A stretch of 64,000 nucleotides of DNA from positions 38,247-102,246 of the forward strand of contig DBQB01000024.1 of the NCBI GenBank assembly GCA_002305685.1, in the 5' to 3' direction. Made by a program: the position numbers and the translations under genes. Under the pieces are notes generated by a model. It was not told where the DNA came from, did no database searches, and was given only the letters and a program-made list of their open reading frames with translations. The stretch is from Ruminococcaceae bacterium UBA1405 (lineage in GTDB: Bacteria > Bacillota > Clostridia > Oscillospirales > Ruminococcaceae). Every line of letters begins with the position of its first letter. Position 1 is the stretch's first letter. This document shows positions 44,323 to 52,999 of this stretch, piece after piece.

Positions 44323-44365
44323 AGGGCCGTTTGCAGCAAGGGATTGCGGGAGACGGCCCTTTTTG
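44323..44365 (+). terminator. Intrinsic terminator after aspS
   Basis: AGGGCCGT (44323-44330) and ACGGCCCT (44353-44360) pair, followed by TTTTTG. Confidence 0.8.
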
Positions 44366-44484
44366 TTATTTTCTTCCCGGGAAAAAGCCTTGACCAAAAG
44401 CATGACATACGGGTTACAAAAAAAACTATTTCTTGCCGGCTCTTGCAAGAACCGGCCCAAATCACTGTGAAAGGAGCAGCAGCT

Positions 44485-44763
44485 ATGGTCACCAAAGAAG
44501 AAATCCTGAAAATCGCTAACCTTTCCAAGATCTATGTCAGCGAGGACGAGCTGGAATCTCTGACCCATGATATGGCGCAGATCATCGCGTTTGCCGACAC
44601 CGTCAACGCCGTCTCCGCTGGCACGCAAGAGTTTGAAGGGATAAGCGGACGCAGCAACATTCTCCGGGAGGATGAGGTTATTCCCTCTTATCCTCGGGAA
44701 GAAATCCTCAAAAACGTCGGCGGAGGGGAAGATGGATATTTCCCTGTGAAAAAGAAGAACTGA
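44485..44763 (+). CDS. gatC: Asp/Glu-tRNA amidotransferase subunit C
   Basis: 92 residues; the ATG at 44485 lies 8 bases after AAAGGAG. The sequence ILKIANLSKIYVSEDELESL and the following FADTVNAV region match GatC, which wraps around GatA and GatB and stabilises the complex. The C-terminus (LREDEVIPSYPREEIL) is also conserved. It is the first gene of gatC-gatA-gatB. Confidence 0.93.
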   Translation: MVTKEEILKIANLSKIYVSEDELESLTHDMAQIIAFADTVNAVSAGTQEFEGISGRSNILREDEVIPSYPREEILKNVGGGEDGYFPVKKKN

Positions 44764-44878
44764 ACGCTGGCAAACAAATCCTTCGAGGGTATCCGGCAGC
44801 ACTATCTCATCACAATTGCCGATGCCCTTTTTGTAATATGTGAACGAGGAAAAATTTCTCTGGATAGGAGAGGATCGT

Positions 44879-46354
44879 ATGGCAGAAACAAAACCCACAG
44901 GCGTCATCCGAAAACTGCAAAAGATGATGACCGACGGCAGCATTTCCTGCCGGGAGCTGACTCAGCGCTATCTCAGCGCCATTGAAAAAGAAAATCCCGG
45001 GCTCAACGCCTATATCCGCGTCACCCCTGATATCGCCATGGAAACAGCGGCGCGGGTGGATGAAAAACTGGCAAAGGGGATTCCCCTTGCCCCCCTGGAA
45101 GGCATTCCCATGACATTAAAGGACAACATCTCCACCGATGGCATCGAAACCACCTGTTGTTCCAAAATTCTCGCCGGCTATACCCCCATCTACGACGCCT
45201 TCGTCTGGAAGGTCCTCAAAGCGCAAAACGCCGTGCTGCTGGGCAAAACCAATATGGACGAGTTTGCCATGGGTTCTTCCAGTGAAAATTCCTGCTACGG
45301 CGGCTCCAACAATCCTTACAATCCCCAATATGTGGCGGGCGGCAGCTCCGGCGGTGTGGCAAGCGCCGTATCCGCCCATCTGGCCGCTTACGGCCTTGGC
45401 TCCGATACCGGCGGGTCCATCCGTCAACCGGCCAGCTTCTGCGGTATCGTGGGACTCAAACCTACCTACGGCGCCGTATCCCGCTTTGGGCTGATTGCTT
45501 ACGCCTCCAGCCTGGACCAGATCGGCCCCATCACCACTACGGTAGAGGACGCCGCGCTGGTGTACGACGCCATCTGCGGGGCCGATCCTATGGACAGCAC
45601 CTGCTGCGGTGGGGAGAAGGTTACGCCGAGTCTGGGCGGTTCCCTGGAGGGGATGCGCATCGGTGTGGCGCGGGAATATTTTGACGGTATCCGCCAACAG
45701 GATGTAACCGATGCGCTCAACAATGCGATTGCCGCCTACGAGAAGCTGGGCGCCAGGATTGTGCCGCTGGAACTTCCGGTGCTGCAATATGCGCTGCCGG
45801 TTTACTACATTTTGGCTTGTGCGGAAGCTGCCTCCAATCTGGGGCGGTATGACGGCATCCGCTATGGTTATCGTACCTCCCACTACCGCACGGTGGATGA
45901 GATGATCTGCAAAACCCGCAGCGAAGGCTTTGGCCCTGAGGTCAAGAGAAGAATTTTGCTGGGCAACTATGTGCTCAGCTCCGGCTACTACGATGCATAC
46001 TACAAAAAAGCCCAAAATCTGCGCCAGAATATCCTGAGAGCTTTGGAAGATACCTTTACCCAATGTGACGTCATGCTGGCTCCCACCGTTCCCATGACCG
46101 CATTTCCCAAAGGGTTCACCAGCCAAAGCCAGGTGGAAACCTATCTCACCGACATCTGTACGGTGCCGGTGAATATCGCAGGGCTTCCCGGCATTTCGAT
46201 CCCCTGCGGCGCCGATAAAAAAGGGCTTCCCATCGGAATGCAGCTGATTGCAAACCGTTTCTGTGAGAAGACGCTGCTCAGTGCCGCCTACGGTTTTGAG
46301 CAGGCTACCTGGCAGCAGCATATTGCACCGGCGCCGATGGGCGTGATGCTGTGA
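44879..46354 (+). CDS. gatA: Asp/Glu-tRNA amidotransferase subunit A
   Basis: 491 residues; ATG after AGGAG. The amidase-signature triad is visible: Lys81 in TLKDN, the cis-Ser Ser156 in GGSSGG and the nucleophile Ser180 in DTGGSIRQ, with the usual 24-residue spacing. It releases ammonia from glutamine and feeds it through a tunnel to GatB, which makes Gln-tRNA-Gln and Asn-tRNA-Asn. The next gene, gatB, starts 17 bases downstream. Confidence 0.97.
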   Translation: MAETKPTGVIRKLQKMMTDGSISCRELTQRYLSAIEKENPGLNAYIRVTPDIAMETAARVDEKLAKGIPLAPLEGIPMTLKDNISTDGIETTCCSKILAGYTPIYDAFVWKVLKAQNAVLLGKTNMDEFAMGSSSENSCYGGSNNPYNPQYVAGGSSGGVASAVSAHLAAYGLGSDTGGSIRQPASFCGIVGLKPTYGAVSRFGLIAYASSLDQIGPITTTVEDAALVYDAICGADPMDSTCCGGEKVTPSLGGSLEGMRIGVAREYFDGIRQQDVTDALNNAIAAYEKLGARIVPLELPVLQYALPVYYILACAEAASNLGRYDGIRYGYRTSHYRTVDEMICKTRSEGFGPEVKRRILLGNYVLSSGYYDAYYKKAQNLRQNILRALEDTFTQCDVMLAPTVPMTAFPKGFTSQSQVETYLTDICTVPVNIAGLPGISIPCGADKKGLPIGMQLIANRFCEKTLLSAAYGFEQATWQQHIAPAPMGVML

Positions 46355-46371
46355 GGGGAGGAGGAAACAAC

Positions 46372-47799
46372 ATGGCCAAATATGAAATGGTTGTCGGTTT
46401 GGAAACCCATGTGGAGCTTTCCACCAAAACCAAAATTTTCTGCGGATGTACCACCGCTTTCGGCGCAAAACCCAACACCAACTGCTGCCCCATCTGTATC
46501 GGTTTGCCCGGCACCCTGCCCAAACTCAACCGGCAGGTGGTGCACTATGCCATCAAGGCAGGGCTTGCTACCCACTGCAACATCGCTGAGGACGCCCGGA
46601 TGGACCGGAAAAACTATGTCTATCCCGATCTTCCCAAGGCCTACCAGATTTCCCAGTATGATAAACCGCTCTGCTATGGCGGATATATCACCCTGCGCAG
46701 CGGCAAGAAGATACGCATCACCCGTATCCATATTGAGGAGGACGCCGGCAAACTGGTCCATGACCGGGGAGACACCTATGTAGATTATAACCGGGGCGGC
46801 GTCCCGCTGATCGAGATCGTATCGGAACCGGATATCCGCTCCATCGAGGAAGCGAGGGAATATCTGGAAAACTTACAGCTGATTATGAAGTACATCGGGG
46901 TATCCGATTGTAAGATGCAGGAAGGTTCCCTGCGCTGCGACGTCAACCTGTCGCTGCGTCCGGTGGGAAGCGACGAAATGGGGACCCGCGCCGAGATCAA
47001 AAACATGAACTCCTTTTCCAACATGGAAAAGGCCATGCAGTATGAATATGAACGCCAGGCGGAACTGCTGGACAACGGAGAAGCAGTGGAACAGGAGACC
47101 CGGCGCTTTGACGTGGGAAGCGGCTGTACCGAGAGTATGCGGGGAAAAGAGGACGCCCAGGATTACCGATACTTCCGGGAACCGGATCTGGTGCCGATTC
47201 ATACCTCCCCTCAAACCATCCAGCAGCTGCTCCAGCAGCTTCCGGAACTGCCGGACAGCCGTACCAAACGGTACCTGGAATACGGCATTGCGCCGGCGGA
47301 CGTGGCTTCCCTGGTAAAATACCAGGCGGTGGCCCGCTATTTTGACGAGGCTTGCCAGGGGGTGGAAAACCCCAAAACCGTCTCCAACCTGATTGTAGGA
47401 CAGCTGTTCCGGAGGATGCCTACCGACGAGGAGAAGGAAACCTGTACGGTAGCCGAGAAAACCGCCCCCGCGCAGCTGCGGGAGCTGGTACAGCTGTTGG
47501 AAAGCGGAAAAATCCGGATGAATCTGGCAAAGACCACCCTGGAAACGATGTTGGATACCGGAAAGAGCCCTTCCCAGCTGCTGTCGGCTGAGGATCTCTC
47601 CCAGGTAGACGACACTGCGCTCACCGAGATCTGCCGTCAGGTGATCGCCGACAATCCGGGAAATGTCGCCGACTTTCTGGGAGGCAAGGAGAAGGCGCTG
47701 CAGCCGCTCATCGGCGCAGTCATGCGCGCCACCAAAGGAAAAGCGGATGCCAAGACCGCCCAGAAACTGCTCCGGGAGCTGATGGCCTGCGCACAATAA
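46372..47799 (+). CDS. gatB: Asp/Glu-tRNA amidotransferase subunit B
   Basis: 475 residues, ATG after GGGGAGGAGG. The kinase-like cradle begins EMVVGLETHVEL and has the Zn-binding cysteines in FCGC and NCCPIC. The conserved DRKNYVYPDLPKAYQ and YNRGGVPLIEIVSEPD segments activate the tRNA-bound Glu or Asp with ATP. The C-terminal YqeY-like tail (from about 400) contacts tRNA. It ends the aspS-gat region at a bidirectional terminator. Confidence 0.97.
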   Translation: MAKYEMVVGLETHVELSTKTKIFCGCTTAFGAKPNTNCCPICIGLPGTLPKLNRQVVHYAIKAGLATHCNIAEDARMDRKNYVYPDLPKAYQISQYDKPLCYGGYITLRSGKKIRITRIHIEEDAGKLVHDRGDTYVDYNRGGVPLIEIVSEPDIRSIEEAREYLENLQLIMKYIGVSDCKMQEGSLRCDVNLSLRPVGSDEMGTRAEIKNMNSFSNMEKAMQYEYERQAELLDNGEAVEQETRRFDVGSGCTESMRGKEDAQDYRYFREPDLVPIHTSPQTIQQLLQQLPELPDSRTKRYLEYGIAPADVASLVKYQAVARYFDEACQGVENPKTVSNLIVGQLFRRMPTDEEKETCTVAEKTAPAQLRELVQLLESGKIRMNLAKTTLETMLDTGKSPSQLLSAEDLSQVDDTALTEICRQVIADNPGNVADFLGGKEKALQPLIGAVMRATKGKADAKTAQKLLRELMACAQ

Positions 47800-47852
47800 T
47801 CCGGTTTTAGGCCAATTGAGACGTTTCATCTCTCTTTTCGATCAAAACAGAA

Positions 47853-47897
47853 ACCCTCTGATACAGTGCCAGAAGCGCTGCATCAGAGGGTATTTTT
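47853..47897. terminator. Bidirectional terminator between gatB and the SASP gene
   Basis: ACCCTCTGAT (47853-47862) and ATCAGAGGGT (47882-47891) pair perfectly, and ATTTTTG follows on the plus strand. Confidence 0.8.
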
Positions 47898-47928
47898 GTC
47901 TAACCGATCAGGTCATCCCAGGATTTGG

Positions 47929-48120
47929 TTATTTGATGGAGTTCTCGTAGGACTCGATCATCTTCTTGACCATCTGTCCGCCGACGGAACCCGCCTGACG
48001 GGAGGTCAGATCCCCGTTATAACCCTGCTTGAGGTTTACGCCAACTTCGTTGGCAGCCTCCATCTTAAACTTCTCCATGGCCTCCTTGGCCTCAGGTACT
48101 ACGTGCTTATTGCTGGACAT
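47929..48120 (-). CDS. Small acid-soluble spore protein, alpha/beta type
   Basis: 63 residues with the family core: EAMEKFKMEAANEVGVNLK, the GPR protease region and the DNA-binding NGDLTSRQAGSVGGQMVKKM block. These proteins coat DNA in the forespore and give UV and heat resistance, then supply amino acids on germination after cleavage by GPR. The start follows AAAAAGGAGC. A sigma-G-like promoter lies upstream. Its presence shows that the organism can, or recently could, sporulate. Confidence 0.97.
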   Translation of the reverse strand: MSSNKHVVPEAKEAMEKFKMEAANEVGVNLKQGYNGDLTSRQAGSVGGQMVKKMIESYENSIK

Positions 48121-48205
48121 AGCGTTTACGCTCCTTTTTATCTTAATTGATATCGTTACCAGTTTATTGCGAATCGGAATTGCTGAGCTTTCATGCCCGC
48201 AGTGA

Positions 48206-48235
48206 TAGTATGGAATCTCAAGCTGCCGATATGAG
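48206..48235 (-). promoter_or_regulatory. Sigma-G-like promoter of the SASP gene
   Basis: On the minus strand, CTCATA (48230-48235) and CATACTA (48206-48212) are 17 bases apart. CATACTA matches the sigma-G -10 element, and the -35 matches four of six positions. Confidence 0.6.
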
Positions 48236-48448
48236 TGGGAAATGATGGCGCAAAAAATAGCATTTTTTGATTCCTTTGTGCAAAAATGTTGAAATTGATT
48301 GCCGGATTCTTATGGAGGGCAAGGGAACCTTTATGATGATAACCCGATGCACGCACTGCTGTGCTAAAAATTTTCGATAGATTTCTCCGCTTAGAAACCC
48401 GCTTCATCTCTCATTCTGCTTTTTAAAAATAATACATAAATAAAAGCC

Positions 48449-48477
48449 TTGACGAGTAAAGCAAATTTGAATAAAAT
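48449..48477 (+). promoter_or_regulatory. Promoter of the OPT transporter unit
   Basis: TTGACG (48449-48454) and TAAAAT (48472-48477), 17 bases apart, about 85 bases before the GTG start. The stretch 48236-48448 holds no recognised gene. Confidence 0.6.
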
Positions 48478-48562
48478 ATAAAGGCTATATGTCCACTTTG
48501 ACGGCGGGAAGCAATATCATCCATCCCGCCGTACAACCAATAGACAGAAGGGAACGAATGCT

Positions 48563-50497
48563 GTGGAAGAGAAAAATTTCCAACCTTATGTACCAGCAAA
48601 CAAAATCATGCCTGAGTTCACGGTGGTCTCCATCGTCCTGGGCGCCATCCTGGCTATCGTTTTTGGCGGAGCCAACGCATACCTGGGTCTGCGCGTGGGA
48701 ATGACGGTATCTGCCTCCATCCCCGCCGCGGTCATCTCCATGGGCGTGATCCGTAAGATCCTGCGCCGGGACTCCATCCTGGAGAACAACATGGTGCAGA
48801 CCATCGGCTCCGCCGGTGAATCTGTGGCTGCCGGCGCCATTTTTACCCTGCCTGCACTGTTCATGTGGGCCAAGGATGGACTGTGCGACATCCCCTCCCT
48901 GGTGGAGATCGGTCTGATTGCCCTGTGCGGCGGCGTGCTGGGCGTCCTTATGATGATCCCCCTGCGCAGCGCCCTCATTGTCAAGGAGCATGGCGTGCTG
49001 ACCTATCCCGAAGGACAGGCCTGCGCCGAGGTTCTGATTGCCGGTGAGGAAGGCGGAGCCAAGGCGTCTACCGTATTTTCCGGTCTGGGGATCGCCGCCA
49101 TCTACAAATTTATCGCCGACGGTCTGAAGCTTTTCCCCAGCGAGGTCACCTACGACGTTACCCCCTATAAGGGCTCCGGCATTGGCATTGACGTACTGCC
49201 TGCTCTTGCCGGTGTAGGTTATATCTGCGGCGTGAAGGTATCCTCCTACCTGTTTGCCGGCGGTCTGCTGGGCTGGTTTGTCATTATGCCCCTGATGGCC
49301 CTGTTTGGCGGAGATCTGGTCCTGTTCCCCGCAACCAAAACCATCAATACCCTCATCGCTGAAGGCGGTGTGTCCAGCCTGTGGAGCAACTTCCTGCGCT
49401 ATATTGGCGCGGGCGCCGTGGCCTGCGGCGGCGTGCTCAGCCTGATCAAATCCCTGCCGCTGATCGTGCGTACCTTTAAGGATGCTCTGGGCGATTACGG
49501 CAAAGGCCGTGGCAACAGCACCCTGCGCACCGAGCAGGATATCTCCATGAAGATGGTCCTGCTGGGCATCCTGGTGATCGCCGTAGTGATGTGGCTGCTC
49601 CCTGCCATCCCTCTGAACCTGTTTACCGCACTGATTGTCATTGTCTTTGGCTTCTTCTTTGCCACCGTATCCTCCCGGATGGTGGGCCTGATCGGCTCCT
49701 CCAATAACCCGGTATCCGGCATGGCCATCGCAACGCTGCTTATCTCCACCCTGCTGCTGAAAGCTACTGGAAACGACGGTATCAGCGGCATGATCGCCGC
49801 CATTGTCATCGGCGGTATCATCTGCATCATCGCCGCCATCGCTGGAGATACCTCCCAAGACTTGAAGACCGGTTTCCTGGTGGGCGCTACCCCCAAAAAA
49901 CAGCAGTTCGGTGAGATCATCGGCGTAGCCGTATCCGCCGTAGCCATCGGCGCCATCCTCTACCTGCTGAGCAACGCTTGGGGCGGCTATGGCTCCAACG
50001 ATCTGCCCGCTCCCCAGGCCGTGCTGATGAAGATGATCGTAGAAGGGGTTATGGGCGGCGACCTGCCCTGGAATCTGGTGCTGGTGGGCGTGTTTATCGC
50101 GCTGGTAGCAGAGGTATTGGGAATTCCTGTGCTGCCCTTTGCCATCGGTCTGTACCTGCCTATCTACCTGTCTGTACCAATGGTGCTGGGCGGACTGCTG
50201 CGCTGGTATCTGGAAAAACGCAAGTATCACTCCGAGAAGGATAAGGACGACGCCGTTCAGTCCGGCGTGCTCTACTCCTCCGGCCTCATCGCCGGCGAGG
50301 GAATTGTGGGTATCCTGCTGGCGGTGTTGGCGGTCATCCCCATGGGACTGAGTGCGGAAGGAAAAGCGCTGTACCTCAGCGACAAAATCAACATCAGCGA
50401 AATCTTCAGCCTCGGAAAGATTGGCGGCCTTGTCTTCTTCGCTATCATTCTGTTTACCATCTATGGCTTTGCCACCAAAAACAGCAAAAATAAATAA
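48563..50497 (+). CDS. OPT-family oligopeptide transporter
   Basis: 644 residues from a GTG after AGAAGGGAACG. The protein is almost entirely hydrophobic, with about 14-16 membrane helices. The N-terminal FGGANAYLGLRVGMTVSAS and the LTYPEGQACAEVLIAGEEG segment are OPT signatures. Family members import tri- to hexapeptides, sometimes metal chelates, with protons or sodium. Downstream genes encode a PqqD-like protein, a small membrane protein and the PepD dipeptidase, which fits peptide scavenging. A large hairpin separates it from the PqqD-like gene. Confidence 0.92.
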   Translation: MEEKNFQPYVPANKIMPEFTVVSIVLGAILAIVFGGANAYLGLRVGMTVSASIPAAVISMGVIRKILRRDSILENNMVQTIGSAGESVAAGAIFTLPALFMWAKDGLCDIPSLVEIGLIALCGGVLGVLMMIPLRSALIVKEHGVLTYPEGQACAEVLIAGEEGGAKASTVFSGLGIAAIYKFIADGLKLFPSEVTYDVTPYKGSGIGIDVLPALAGVGYICGVKVSSYLFAGGLLGWFVIMPLMALFGGDLVLFPATKTINTLIAEGGVSSLWSNFLRYIGAGAVACGGVLSLIKSLPLIVRTFKDALGDYGKGRGNSTLRTEQDISMKMVLLGILVIAVVMWLLPAIPLNLFTALIVIVFGFFFATVSSRMVGLIGSSNNPVSGMAIATLLISTLLLKATGNDGISGMIAAIVIGGIICIIAAIAGDTSQDLKTGFLVGATPKKQQFGEIIGVAVSAVAIGAILYLLSNAWGGYGSNDLPAPQAVLMKMIVEGVMGGDLPWNLVLVGVFIALVAEVLGIPVLPFAIGLYLPIYLSVPMVLGGLLRWYLEKRKYHSEKDKDDAVQSGVLYSSGLIAGEGIVGILLAVLAVIPMGLSAEGKALYLSDKINISEIFSLGKIGGLVFFAIILFTIYGFATKNSKNK

Positions 50498-50510
50498 GGA
50501 TTGCTTTTTT

Positions 50511-50550
50511 CCACGCCGGACTGTATACTTTGGTATGCAGCCCGGCGTGG
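50511..50550 (+). other. Long hairpin without T-run between the OPT and PqqD-like genes
   Basis: CCACGCCGG (50511-50519) pairs with CCGGCGTGG (50542-50550), and an inner CTGTATAC (50521-50528) with GTATGCAG (50533-50540), around a TTTG loop with one mismatched pair between the two helices. The lack of a downstream T-run argues against simple termination. Confidence 0.7.
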
Positions 50551-50576
50551 GCTTATCATCCACAAGGAGACAAGAT

Positions 50577-50939
50577 ATGGCTGGAAAAAAAGGAAAAAAT
50601 TATTTGGATTTCACTCCTGTATACAATCCCCAGAACGAATGGGAACAGGATGAACAGGGCATTGTGACCATCCATATGGTTCATCGGGGCTTTTATGCCG
50701 CCATCGCCCAGAAATTCTTTCACACCCCGCGGGTCAGCCACATTCAGCTGGACGAATACGGCAGTTTTCTGTGGAAGAAAATCGACGGTACCCGCACAGT
50801 AGGACAGCTGGCCCAGGCCATGAAGGAACAATTCGGCGATGGGGCGGAACCCCTCTACGATCGGTTGGTCCATTATATGCAGATTCTTCGCAACAATCGA
50901 TTTATCCTGTTTCAGGGAAAGGACCGGGTGAAACCGTGA
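50577..50939 (+). CDS. PqqD-family protein (RiPP-recognition-like fold)
   Basis: 120 residues; ATG after AAGGAG. The PqqD pattern is visible in IQLDEYGSFLWKKIDGTRTV and the following GQLAQAMKEQFG helix. In PQQ and other RiPP pathways this winged-helix fold binds the precursor peptide. Here no precursor, radical SAM or other maturation gene is adjacent, so PQQ synthesis is not implied. The stop overlaps the next start (GTGA), coupling it to the small membrane protein. Stand-alone PqqD proteins occur widely in Clostridia, without a known role. Confidence 0.85.
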   Translation: MAGKKGKNYLDFTPVYNPQNEWEQDEQGIVTIHMVHRGFYAAIAQKFFHTPRVSHIQLDEYGSFLWKKIDGTRTVGQLAQAMKEQFGDGAEPLYDRLVHYMQILRNNRFILFQGKDRVKP

Positions 50940-51298
50940 GTACACTGCAGATGATTTTGGGCATCCTCGCCTTTGCCCTGGCAACCGCTGTACTGTATGT
51001 CTGGGGCCTGCATAAGAGCATAACCCAGCGCTCAGATCTGGAACATATTCTGCTGAGCAAAGGGTCCCAAAAGGTGGTACACCGTCTGAAACGGCAGCAG
51101 AGTATCTCTCTGGAGGAGATGGCCCAGCTCTGCCGCGGCATAACAGCAGGACAATTCTGGTCAAGACAGCGCGCCTCGGTACGCAATCCCCAGGCTTTTG
51201 CTCCGCAGCTGGCTCAGTATATGCAGCAACAACTGCTCCTTGAAAGATTGCCCGATGGTCGATTCGCTTTAAGGCCGCAGAACAAAGGAAAGGAATGA
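50936..51298 (+). CDS. Small membrane-anchored protein of unknown function
   Basis: 120 residues from a GTG that overlaps the PqqD-like stop codon by four bases. One N-terminal transmembrane helix (about 6-24, ILGILAFALATAVLYVWGL) is followed by a soluble helical domain (ISLEEMAQLCRGITAGQFWS, then a QYMQQQLLLERL segment) that looks winged-helix-like but matches no family I know. It is tightly coupled to the PqqD-like protein and lies 7 bases before pepD, so all three are probably co-expressed. Orientation would place the soluble part in the cytoplasm. Confidence 0.7.
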   Translation: MSTLQMILGILAFALATAVLYVWGLHKSITQRSDLEHILLSKGSQKVVHRLKRQQSISLEEMAQLCRGITAGQFWSRQRASVRNPQAFAPQLAQYMQQQLLLERLPDGRFALRPQNKGKE

Positions 51299-51305
51299 AC
51301 CAACC

Positions 51306-52745
51306 ATGCAGGTTTTAAAACATTTGGAACCCCAGAAGGTATTTTCGTTTTTTGAATCCATGTGCACTATTCCCCACGGTTCCGGCAACACCAAAGCCAT
51401 CAGCGACTGGTGCGTGGCTTTTGCCAAGGAGCGGGGGCTGGAGCATTATCAGGACACCAAAAACAACGTGATCATCATCAAAGAAGCCGCTCCCGGCTAT
51501 GAGAAGGCCGAGCCAGTAATCCTTCAGGGACATCTGGATATGGTCTGTGCAAAGCATCCGGACTGCACCAAGGATATGGATAAGGAGGGGCTGGACCTGG
51601 CAGTGGACGGAGACTACGTCTACGCCAAGGGCACCACGCTGGGCGGAGACGACGGAATCGCTGTGGCCATGGCTCTGGCTATCCTGGACGATCAGAATCT
51701 TCCTGCCCCCCGGATTGAGGCGGTGTTTACCATCGACGAGGAGATTGGCTTACTGGGCGCAACCGATCTGGACGTCTCCCCTCTCAAAGGGCGCAAGATG
51801 CTGAATCTGGACTCGGAAACAGAGGGAATCTTTACCGTAAGCTGTGCCGGCGGAAATTCCACCGCCTGTATTCTTCCGATATCCCGCACTGCCTTTTGCG
51901 GAACTGCTCTCACCATCACGGTGGGAGGACTCACCGGAGGCCATTCCGGCGCTGAGATTCACAAAGGACGGGCCAACTCCAATATGCTGATGGGACGGGT
52001 TCTCTATGCCCTGGCGCAGAACAATCCCCTGCGCATCCAGTGGGTGGACGGAGGGCTGAAAGAAAACGCCATCCCCTCTCAAACCAAGGCGGCTGTGGTG
52101 GTATCCGATCCTCAGCAGGCCCAAAGTCTCGTTCATGAAATGGAGCTGGCTCTGCAAAATGAATACCGTACCACCGACCCTTCCCTCTTTCTCAGGGTGG
52201 AACCAGCCCAGGCGAACCAGCCTGCGCTGGACCAAACCTCCACAGAAAAGGTGATCTGTATGCTGCTCTGCCTGCCCAACGGCATCCAGGCTATGAGCGC
52301 CGATATCCCCGGCCTTGTTCAGACCTCCCTGAATATGGGGGTTTTGTGTACCGATGAAACCACGGTACAGGCCAGCTACAGCATACGCAGTTCTGTGGAA
52401 TCCCAAAAGCAGATGCTGAAAGACCGCCTGGAGTGCCTGATGAAGCAGCTGGGAGGCCGGACCGTATTTTCGGGAGAATATACTGGCTGGCAGTATCAGG
52501 AGCATTCCCCGCTCCGGGAGCTGATGGTGGAGGTTTTCCGGGAGCAGTATGGAAAGGATCCCAGCATTGAGGCCATTCACGCTGGTCTGGAATGCGGGGT
52601 TCTCGCCGGAAAGCTGGCCGGACTGGACTGCGTTTCCCTAGGTCCCGACCTGTTGGAAGTACACACGCCCAGAGAACGGATGAGCATCTCCTCCGTCCAA
52701 AGGGTATGGAACTTTATTTTGGAGGTTCTCAAACGCTCTTGTTAA
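51306..52745 (+). CDS. pepD: Aminoacyl-histidine dipeptidase (PepD, M20C)
   Basis: 479 residues. The M20 zinc motifs are present: LQGHLDMVC (His-x-Asp) near 78-86, GDDGIA near 116-121, the catalytic EE pair in FTIDEEIGLLG near 143-153 and the LDSETEG motif. A dimerisation/lid insertion begins near 205 (GLTGGHSGAEIHKGRAN). It hydrolyses Xaa-His and other dipeptides in the cytosol. Its position after the OPT transporter fits use of imported peptides. A hairpin terminator follows the stop directly. Confidence 0.95.
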   Translation: MQVLKHLEPQKVFSFFESMCTIPHGSGNTKAISDWCVAFAKERGLEHYQDTKNNVIIIKEAAPGYEKAEPVILQGHLDMVCAKHPDCTKDMDKEGLDLAVDGDYVYAKGTTLGGDDGIAVAMALAILDDQNLPAPRIEAVFTIDEEIGLLGATDLDVSPLKGRKMLNLDSETEGIFTVSCAGGNSTACILPISRTAFCGTALTITVGGLTGGHSGAEIHKGRANSNMLMGRVLYALAQNNPLRIQWVDGGLKENAIPSQTKAAVVVSDPQQAQSLVHEMELALQNEYRTTDPSLFLRVEPAQANQPALDQTSTEKVICMLLCLPNGIQAMSADIPGLVQTSLNMGVLCTDETTVQASYSIRSSVESQKQMLKDRLECLMKQLGGRTVFSGEYTGWQYQEHSPLRELMVEVFREQYGKDPSIEAIHAGLECGVLAGKLAGLDCVSLGPDLLEVHTPRERMSISSVQRVWNFILEVLKRSC

Positions 52746-52747
52746 CG

Positions 52748-52787
52748 AAAACAGGCGTCCGGCCATACGGCTGGACGCCTGTTTTTT
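52748..52787 (+). terminator. Intrinsic terminator of pepD
   Basis: AAAACAGGCGTCC (52748-52760) and GGACGCCTGTTTTTT (52773-52787) pair strongly, ending in a T-run. Confidence 0.92.
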
Positions 52788-52999
52788 GACAAGGCAGCCT
52801 GTGAAGCAAAACCGATTGGGCCACGGTCTCCGTGGCGGTAAAGCTCCGAACCAACCGCGAAAAGGACTGCTGTTTATGGATCTTTGGAGGAATATGCCGC
52901 AAGGCATACCATTTGCAGGGTGTTCGTGCTATAATAGGCTTGTATGTCTGCCGCACGGTATGCCGCAGCATTTTTTGTAATATGGACGGAGGTTTTTTT

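Noticed and set aside
48485..50563. A 692-residue minus-strand reading frame across the OPT gene
   Set aside because: It is antisense to a strongly recognisable transporter and is low-complexity Gln/His/Gly-rich; it is a coding shadow.
50577..50939. Evidence of PQQ biosynthesis
   Set aside because: Only a PqqD-fold protein is present; no PqqA, PqqC or PqqE-like gene is nearby.
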